A stretch of DNA of 64,000 nt from the NCBI GenBank assembly GCA_024743115.1, contig JANSXC010000005.1:310001-374000 (forward strand), read 5' to 3'. Below the pieces are notes generated by a model that saw only the letters and a program-made list of their open reading frames with translations, ran no database searches and was not told the origin of the DNA. Source of the DNA: a bacterium (lineage in GTDB: Bacteria > Planctomycetota > UBA1135 > UBA2386). Shown piece after piece: positions 58,455 to 64,000 of this stretch (its first letter is position 1; each line of letters begins with the position of its first letter). A program made the translations under genes and the position numbers.

Positions 58455-60698
58455 ATGGCACCCAAGCTTCTCGTTTCGTCCATCGTTCTTCTTGCTCTCG
58501 CTGCCTGCGGCAGCGGCGGCTCTTCCGGCTCGATCCAAGGATTGAGCGGCCCGCAACAGGTCACCATCGTCGAATCCAGTGGCGGTTCTTCGACGGTTCG
58601 CCTGCCGCGTGGGGTGCGCGGCGTGGCCGGCAGTGCCTATCAGACCGACCCGACCAGGATGTGGGTTCGGGACGACTCGATGGAGACGCTGGACACGGTC
58701 AACATGATCCTGAACTCGCTCTCGCAGACGAACTATCCGGATCGTACCAACCTCGGCGCCTACCGTTGCCTCGTCACGGAAGAGAGCCGCGGCAGCGGCG
58801 GTGGCGAGCGCGGCCAGACTGGCAACAACTACGAGGAGTGGATCGTCGAGTCGACGCGCGCGAACAACTCGGCCCCGCAGATCGTCAAGTTCTGGGTGCT
58901 CCAGGACGAGGCGATGGGCCAGGACATCGAAGCGATCATCTACGGCCTGCTGACGGTTCGCGCCGAGCCGTCGGATGCCCAGCCGCTCGGCGACTTCACG
59001 CTCAACTTCAAGTCGATCGCCGCCACGAACGCGTCGACCAGCACGGACACGATCTTCCAAGGCTACCTGCGCACGGTTGCCCGTACTGACAGCCAGACCG
59101 AGCTCGAGTTCTACATGTGGAACGGCGACCCGGACGGCACGGTGCCCACGGGCGAGTTCCACACGCGCGAGCGCGTGCACGTGGTCGGCGATCCCAGCAC
59201 GGACGCCGGTCGCGCCTACTCGGAGTACAAGTACGTCGCCAACGCCGTGCCCGGCACTGGCTCGTTCACGGAGAGTGGCGAGTACCAGATGCAGTTCAAC
59301 GCGGACTACGTTGCGTTGCGCGATGTCACGAATAGCAACGCGCTCGACGTCAAGGATCGCAACAACTACGACACCTACGTGTTCCGCTACGGGGTCTACG
59401 ACGCCACGACGGAAGCCAGAGTGCGCCAGTTGTCCGGCTTCCCGGTCGAAGACGCGGCGGGCAACTACGGCTGGGCCGGGTTCCACGGCATCTGGTTCCC
59501 CGAAGAAGTCACGGTCACCAACGGGATGCAGGTGCTGCGTCGTAGCTTCCAGAACAACACGACGACCCCGTACACCGCAGTCGTGGTGCCGGGACGCCTC
59601 GAGAAGCGCACGAGCTCTGCGATCACGCTCGGCGACGTCATCGACGAGGACTTCCAGATGTTCGACCCGTCCGCCGGCAACGAGATTCTCGTCCGCTGGA
59701 CCGGGCAGCAGTTCGTCCGCATGGCAACACGCAGCGGCAACTCGTGGACGCCCGAGAGTTCGCCAGTCAACATCGAGAGTTCGTTCACGACCGGTCAATG
59801 GATGAACCTGTGGAGCCAGGCGCGCGGACAGGTCGAGTTCACCTGGCCGGCGTCGATCCTCAACACCACGCCTGCCGCCGTCTGGCAGTCGACGACCGTC
59901 ACGGCCGATTCGCCCGAGCTCGCGTCGGGCGACCTGACACTGCACGGCTACTTCCACATGCTGAAGGCCGACATCACGAGCAACCAGGCCAACTTCGTGA
60001 GCTCCGAGACGCCCTACCACCCGGACGCGACGAACGTCTCGTCGGGCAACCAGACCTACGTCTTCAACAAGACGACGCTGATGCTCACCCTGGGCGGCAA
60101 CGATGTGAACTTCCTGAACGGAGTCACCGTGACGCAGGGCCCGGGCATGCACGGCCTCAACTGCGGCCCACTGTTCGCGACGGCACTGACGTCGCTCGGC
60201 CAGGCCGGCAGCCAGTCGGTCACCTACGACTGGAGCATCGGCAGCAACCCGTGGAACCAGCTGCGCACGCTCAAGGACGGCGATGGCAACTACGTCTCGT
60301 TCACCCCGCCGAAGCGCTTCACCTACACCCACAACGAGAGTGGCTCGCCGTTCGACGGCCGCGCGTTCAACCTCGAATGGGACGGCATGCACCTCGGCGG
60401 TGTCCCGCACGAGGAGAACTCGGGTGACAATCGCTGGTACCCGGCGTTCAACATCCCCACGGGCACGCAGCTCACGTCCGGCCAGTCGACCTACCTCGTG
60501 AAGCAGCTCGAGGGCGAGCAGGTGATGGTGTCGGTCGGCAACCCGAGCGCGGTCTACACGTCGCAGGGCTTCGACCTCGACACGCCGCTGAGCGCACCGG
60601 GCCAGGATCCGTGGGAGGACCCGGCGATCGGCGAGAAACCGACCATCACGGCCGCACCGCTCTACGTCGGCGGCGTGCTCCAAACCGAAGACGAGTAG
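58455..60698 (+). CDS. Lipoprotein of unknown function under B12 riboswitch control
   Basis: A 747-aa exported lipoprotein; ATG 58455, signal MAPKLLVSSIVLLALAACGS with the lipobox Cys at 18. The mature protein is Asn/Thr/Gly-rich with many short beta strands (e.g. FTLNFKSIAATNASTSTDTI and QVEFTWPASILNTTPAAVWQ), fitting a large beta-structured surface protein. I do not recognise the family. The riboswitch upstream suggests a role in cobalamin capture or a B12-saving process; an outer-membrane B12-binding lipoprotein is one idea. It is convergent with the S46 peptidase. Confidence 0.75.
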   Translation: MAPKLLVSSIVLLALAACGSGGSSGSIQGLSGPQQVTIVESSGGSSTVRLPRGVRGVAGSAYQTDPTRMWVRDDSMETLDTVNMILNSLSQTNYPDRTNLGAYRCLVTEESRGSGGGERGQTGNNYEEWIVESTRANNSAPQIVKFWVLQDEAMGQDIEAIIYGLLTVRAEPSDAQPLGDFTLNFKSIAATNASTSTDTIFQGYLRTVARTDSQTELEFYMWNGDPDGTVPTGEFHTRERVHVVGDPSTDAGRAYSEYKYVANAVPGTGSFTESGEYQMQFNADYVALRDVTNSNALDVKDRNNYDTYVFRYGVYDATTEARVRQLSGFPVEDAAGNYGWAGFHGIWFPEEVTVTNGMQVLRRSFQNNTTTPYTAVVVPGRLEKRTSSAITLGDVIDEDFQMFDPSAGNEILVRWTGQQFVRMATRSGNSWTPESSPVNIESSFTTGQWMNLWSQARGQVEFTWPASILNTTPAAVWQSTTVTADSPELASGDLTLHGYFHMLKADITSNQANFVSSETPYHPDATNVSSGNQTYVFNKTTLMLTLGGNDVNFLNGVTVTQGPGMHGLNCGPLFATALTSLGQAGSQSVTYDWSIGSNPWNQLRTLKDGDGNYVSFTPPKRFTYTHNESGSPFDGRAFNLEWDGMHLGGVPHEENSGDNRWYPAFNIPTGTQLTSGQSTYLVKQLEGEQVMVSVGNPSAVYTSQGFDLDTPLSAPGQDPWEDPAIGEKPTITAAPLYVGGVLQTEDE

Positions 60699-60799
60699 GA
60701 CAGCTTGCGGGGCCGAATGGCCCCGCAGGCATCGCCTTGCCGCGACAGCTTGCGGGGCCGAATGGCCCCGCAGGCATCGCCCTACCGCGACAGCTCGCG
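60699..60799. terminator. Tandem 45-bp repeats, each a hairpin terminator
   Basis: Units at 60699-60743 and 60744-60788, nearly identical (differing at the end: CTTGCCGC versus CCTACCGC), then 11 bases of a third. Each has TGCGGGGCC pairing with GGCCCCGCA around GAAT. They lie between convergent genes and so can stop both transcripts. The second unit overlaps the last codons of the S46 peptidase. Confidence 0.75.
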
Positions 60800-62800
60800 A
60801 AGCAGGCGTTTCGCGCGGTAGACCTTCGCGAGCGCCTCGACGATGCCCTGCGGGTGGACGCAGACGCTGCGCTCGACCCGCTCTCCGTAGAGGAACTCGT
60901 TCGCGAGCGACTCGATGTTGCCGTCGAACAACAGTCCGACGAGCTCGCCGTGACGATTGATCACCGGACTCCCGGAATTGCCGCCCGTCGAGTCGACCGT
61001 GCAAACGAAGTCGACCGCGGCCTGCATGTCGATCCGATCCTTGGCGATCAACCATTCGTCGGGCAGGTCGAACGGATGCTTGCCGCCGAACTCGGCGTGG
61101 CGCGCGAACATCCCGTGGAACACGGTGCGCCAAGGCGCCAGTGAACCGTTGTATGGATAGCCGAGCACCCGCCCATCACTGATGCGCAGCGTGAACGTCG
61201 CATCGGGCGAAACATCGTTGCCGTAGACCTCGAACAGCAGGCCCGCGAGCCGGGCGCCGAGCTCGTCCTCGGCCGCCGCGGTCGCGGCCGCAGCCTCGCG
61301 GTTCTGCTTCATCCATGGGCGAAGAACCCGCGCGATGACGAGCGCCGGGTCCTTGCTGTCGGCAATCTTGACGTCCGCCCCGCGCAGCAGGGCGTCGAGA
61401 TACTCACCATCGGCGAGCCGGCTCCCGGTCACGAGACGTTCGGTCGCCGCCGCGGGCTCGTCCGCACCGAGCACCGCCTGCAAGACGGGATCGTCCTCGG
61501 GCAACCAGTCACGCGCGCGAGACCAATGATCGGCGAAAAACGCCTCCTGCACGGCGTCCCGCTTGCAGACGATGTCCCGCGCCTCTTCGGCCGCGTTCTT
61601 GTCACCCGTGGCATCGAACTCGAGCAACGCGAGCGCCCGCAGCAGCAGCGGCAGACCGCCAGCGCGGTGGAAACTGCGCGGCCCCTCGAGCGCTTTCTTG
61701 CGCTCCATGAGTGTCGCCATGCGCGTCCAGATCTCCGCGCCACCCTTGCCGGCCTTTGCAGCGCGGCCCTGAAATGCCCGTTCTGCCGTCTCCTTGCGCT
61801 GCATGAACTCGGGATCCGTCAACGCTCCGTGCTCGCCGCGATAGAGCTTCTGACCGTTCTCGAGCCCGAGGATCATCGTGCGCAGCTCCTTCTCGCGCTC
61901 CGCGCTCGCCGCGGAGAACTCGCGCAGGATCGCGATCCGATTGTCGATGAGCTCGCGCACGCGCGGATAGCGCGCGTCGCGATTGTACTCGAGCTGCGAG
62001 CGCGTGAGCAGGCGCTGCGTGCCGCCGGGATTGCCGGTGAGGAAGACCAGCTCGCCCTCCTCGGGGCCATCGCTCCAAGGCAGGTGGTAGTCCGACGTGT
62101 CCGCGGGCTTGCCGTCGACATAGGCCCGACAGAACGTGAAATCGACCGAGTAGCGCGGGTAGACGAAGTTGTCCGGATCACCGCCGAAGTGCGACGCCTG
62201 GAGATGCGGCGCCATCACGAGTCGGATGTCTTCGAACACCCGATACTGATAGAGCTGCCAGATGCCGCCCTGGAACAGCTTGACGAGCTGCGGCGTGAGT
62301 TCGGGATGCTCGGCTCGGGCCTTGCGAACGATGCGCTCACCGTTCTTGTCGAGGAGCCGCGCGACTTCGTCGGCGGACATCCCGCCCTTCACCCCCTCCC
62401 GCATCGCAGCGGTCACGTCCGTCATCCGCACGAGCTGCTGCACTGTCAGACCGGGCAGCCGAACCTCGTCCTCGAGGTCGCGCGCGACGAATCCGTCCCG
62501 AACCCAATCGTGCTCGCCCTGCACCTGCGCGATGTTGCCGCGCGCGCAGTGATGGTTCGTCAAGATCAGCCCCTTCGGCGACACGAACGACGCCGAGCAG
62601 CCGCGACCGAACCGCAGCGACGCGAGCCGCACCCGGTTCCACCACCGCTGATCCGGTTTGAAGCCGTACTCGCGTTCGAGGTAGGCCAACGGCGGCCGCT
62701 CGAACGTCCACATCTTGCCGAGACCGAGCTCGTCCTGGCCGCGGGCTGAAGCCGCAAGCAGGAGCACGACCGCGGTGAACAACCAACGCGTGGCAGGCAT
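60782..62800 (-). CDS. S46 family dipeptidyl-peptidase (DPP7/DPP11-like)
   Basis: A 672-aa exported serine peptidase. The ATG at 62798-62800 overlaps the upstream gene's stop as TGATG and precedes a signal peptide (WLFTAVVLLLAASARGQ). The His-containing motif LTNHHCARGNI and the Ser motif GGNSGSPVINRHGELVG, with FDGNIESLANEF, define family S46. These enzymes release N-terminal dipeptides in the periplasm. Length is close to the family norm (about 700). Co-translated with the epimerase-like protein. Confidence 0.93.
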   Translation of the reverse strand: MPATRWLFTAVVLLLAASARGQDELGLGKMWTFERPPLAYLEREYGFKPDQRWWNRVRLASLRFGRGCSASFVSPKGLILTNHHCARGNIAQVQGEHDWVRDGFVARDLEDEVRLPGLTVQQLVRMTDVTAAMREGVKGGMSADEVARLLDKNGERIVRKARAEHPELTPQLVKLFQGGIWQLYQYRVFEDIRLVMAPHLQASHFGGDPDNFVYPRYSVDFTFCRAYVDGKPADTSDYHLPWSDGPEEGELVFLTGNPGGTQRLLTRSQLEYNRDARYPRVRELIDNRIAILREFSAASAEREKELRTMILGLENGQKLYRGEHGALTDPEFMQRKETAERAFQGRAAKAGKGGAEIWTRMATLMERKKALEGPRSFHRAGGLPLLLRALALLEFDATGDKNAAEEARDIVCKRDAVQEAFFADHWSRARDWLPEDDPVLQAVLGADEPAAATERLVTGSRLADGEYLDALLRGADVKIADSKDPALVIARVLRPWMKQNREAAAATAAAEDELGARLAGLLFEVYGNDVSPDATFTLRISDGRVLGYPYNGSLAPWRTVFHGMFARHAEFGGKHPFDLPDEWLIAKDRIDMQAAVDFVCTVDSTGGNSGSPVINRHGELVGLLFDGNIESLANEFLYGERVERSVCVHPQGIVEALAKVYRAKRLLRELSR

Positions 62801-63948
62801 CAGCGCTTGCCTCCGCCATCCGTCACGTCCGCGCCACGGTCCCGCCACTTCGCGATGAGCTCCTTCTCACGCTCGGCGGGCAATCCCGTTCGCCAGCGGC
62901 GATCGCCGCGCTCGGCCTTCGCCCACGCCAGGGTGTCGCGCACGGTGTCGCCAATCGGCCGGAACTTCAGCCCCGCCGCGGTGGCCTTGTCGTTCTTGAC
63001 CATCGCGCGGCCCTCACGTGGGATCCAGACCGGCATCTGCATGTAAGGCCGGACCTTGTTCTCGGCCAGGAACTCCTCACTGGCCCAAACGAGATCGGTC
63101 GGCGCCGACGTCGCGCACTTGCAGGCGCCGAGCATCTCCGACATCGAGACCCGACCATGGAACCCGTTGGCGTTGTAGACGCCCGTGATGTTCTGCTCGA
63201 GGCAGTGCAGCATCCAGTCGGCGAGGTCGCGGGCGTCGATGAACTGCACGTGACCGTCCTTGTCACCCGGGCACAGCACCTCGCCACCGCGATCCATCCG
63301 CACGGGCCACCAGGTGAAGCGATCGCTGTTGTCGAGCGGGCCGACGATCAGCCCAGGGCGAATGTTCGACACCCGCCCCGGCATCGCGGCCTCCGCTGCC
63401 GCTTCGCACCGCGCCTTGAACGCACCGTAGTGCCGGAACGACTGCCGGATGGTCTTGTACTTGGCGGCCTCCTCATCGGAAATCTTCGTCGGCTCCACGC
63501 TCTCGTCGAGGCTCTTGGGACGCTGACCGAATCCTCCGTACACCGAGATCGTGCTGATGAACTGATAGTGCGCCGCGGTGTCCCTGAAGAGTTCCGCCGT
63601 CGCCGTGACGTGATCGGGCACATAGCCCGAGGTATCGACCACCGCATCGAACTTGCGCCCCTTCAACGCATCGAGATCGGACTCGTCACGATCGCCCCGC
63701 AGCTGCTCGAGATCCTTGAACATCTCGGGATTCGACCGGCCGCGGTTGAACAGCGTGATCGAGTGGCCCTTTGCCAACGCCGCGCGGACGAAGTGTGGCC
63801 CGAGGAACCGCGTGCCCCCCAGCACGAGGATCTTCTGTGGCTTGGCGAAACGGGGCGTAAGAGCGCGTTCGGCAGCAGGCAGCAGAGGCATCGCGGCCCC
63901 CGCTGCGGCCGCCGACGCCAGGAACGTTCGACGGGTCGGCGCGGTCAT
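62800..63948 (-). CDS. Tat-exported NAD-dependent epimerase/dehydratase-like protein
   Basis: A 382-aa protein. The start at 63946-63948 gives MTAPTRRTFLASAAAAG, a twin-arginine signal. The Rossmann motif ILVLGGTRFLGPHFV, the conserved Ser in FISTISVYGG and later VQFIDARDLADWML fit the extended SDR family. The usual YxxxK is changed: the region around HYGAFKARCE has Tyr and Lys in the right spacing (Y-G-A-F-K). A sugar-nucleotide or cofactor-related role outside the cytoplasm is unusual. Its stop overlaps the S46 peptidase start. Confidence 0.85.
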   Translation of the reverse strand: MTAPTRRTFLASAAAAGAAMPLLPAAERALTPRFAKPQKILVLGGTRFLGPHFVRAALAKGHSITLFNRGRSNPEMFKDLEQLRGDRDESDLDALKGRKFDAVVDTSGYVPDHVTATAELFRDTAAHYQFISTISVYGGFGQRPKSLDESVEPTKISDEEAAKYKTIRQSFRHYGAFKARCEAAAEAAMPGRVSNIRPGLIVGPLDNSDRFTWWPVRMDRGGEVLCPGDKDGHVQFIDARDLADWMLHCLEQNITGVYNANGFHGRVSMSEMLGACKCATSAPTDLVWASEEFLAENKVRPYMQMPVWIPREGRAMVKNDKATAAGLKFRPIGDTVRDTLAWAKAERGDRRWRTGLPAEREKELIAKWRDRGADVTDGGGKR

Positions 63949-64000
63949 GTTGCGGATGCTACGCGCGGAGCGCAGCATCCGTTGGGCGGAACTTGGCGAT

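Noticed and set aside
58428-61133. A 900-codon minus-strand frame opposite the lipoprotein gene
   Set aside because: Arg/Val-rich shadow of a lipoprotein with riboswitch, signal peptide and normal codon use on the other strand.
1-64000. CRISPR array
   Set aside because: No regularly spaced short direct repeats were seen, and no cas-like genes are present.

Overview
The window reads as a high-GC planctomycete chromosome segment. This is an inference from gene families, not a sequence search. The supporting families are a sulfatase with a CxPxR site, ECF sigma factor/Ser-Thr kinase pairs, kinases fused to SUMF1/FGE, WD40 or TPR modules, a DUF1580 protein, a short secretin-like protein and many secreted proteins of unknown function. 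All coordinates, starts and motifs below come from reading the sequence.

Region 1 (1-20.2 kb) is ordinary chromosome. It holds a truncated alpha/beta hydrolase, a small membrane protein, an M3 oligopeptidase, and a two-gene operon pairing an aspartic-protease-like/erythromycin-esterase fusion with a class D beta-lactamase. Next come a MarR/monooxygenase pair with a clear operator, two secreted proteins of unknown function, a TlpA-like thioredoxin protein, a LytS/LytTR two-component pair, a TPR protein ending in CxxCH, a sulfatase and a GNAT acetyltransferase. A diverged 205-bp dispersed repeat with a strong hairpin occurs twice (7.8 and 11.6 kb).

Region 2 (20.2-24.3 kb) begins with a degenerate 3' fragment of a tRNA-Pro gene. 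It contains a 5'-truncated sigma factor followed by a large kinase-SUMF1 protein. It may be the remains of an older integration at the same target.

Region 3 (24.343-42.166 kb) is an integrative island of about 17.8 kb. It is bounded by a perfect 47-bp direct repeat of the 3' end of tRNA-Pro(GGG). The intact tRNA lies at the right end beside a tyrosine integrase and a DUF1580 excisionase-like protein. The cargo comprises: (a) a Trypco1-family protein broken by an in-frame TAA, plus a trypsin-nSTAND NTPase-TM-WD40 protein; (b) a convergent operon with a 67-aa candidate RiPP precursor and two radical SAM/SPASM enzymes; (c) a 40-residue remnant of another integrase; (d) a two-gene type I restriction system with a fused M-S subunit; (e) a 1.5-kb gene-free stretch packed with perfect hairpins, probably a large structured RNA, upstream of a 222-aa protein and an overlapping DUF2726 nuclease-like gene. 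Items (a)+(b) and (e) are the best candidates for undescribed systems.

Region 4 (42.2-64 kb) returns to chromosome. It holds a methyltransferase with two apparent single-base frameshifts, a WD40-like kinase divergent from an ECF sigma factor, a small four-Cys protein, a two-domain VOC protein, a kinase-TPR protein, a large Gly-rich lipoprotein, a GT-C type glycosyltransferase, a membrane-TPR protein, a lipoprotein under a probable cobalamin riboswitch, tandem hairpin terminators, an S46 peptidase and a Tat-exported NAD-dependent epimerase-like protein.
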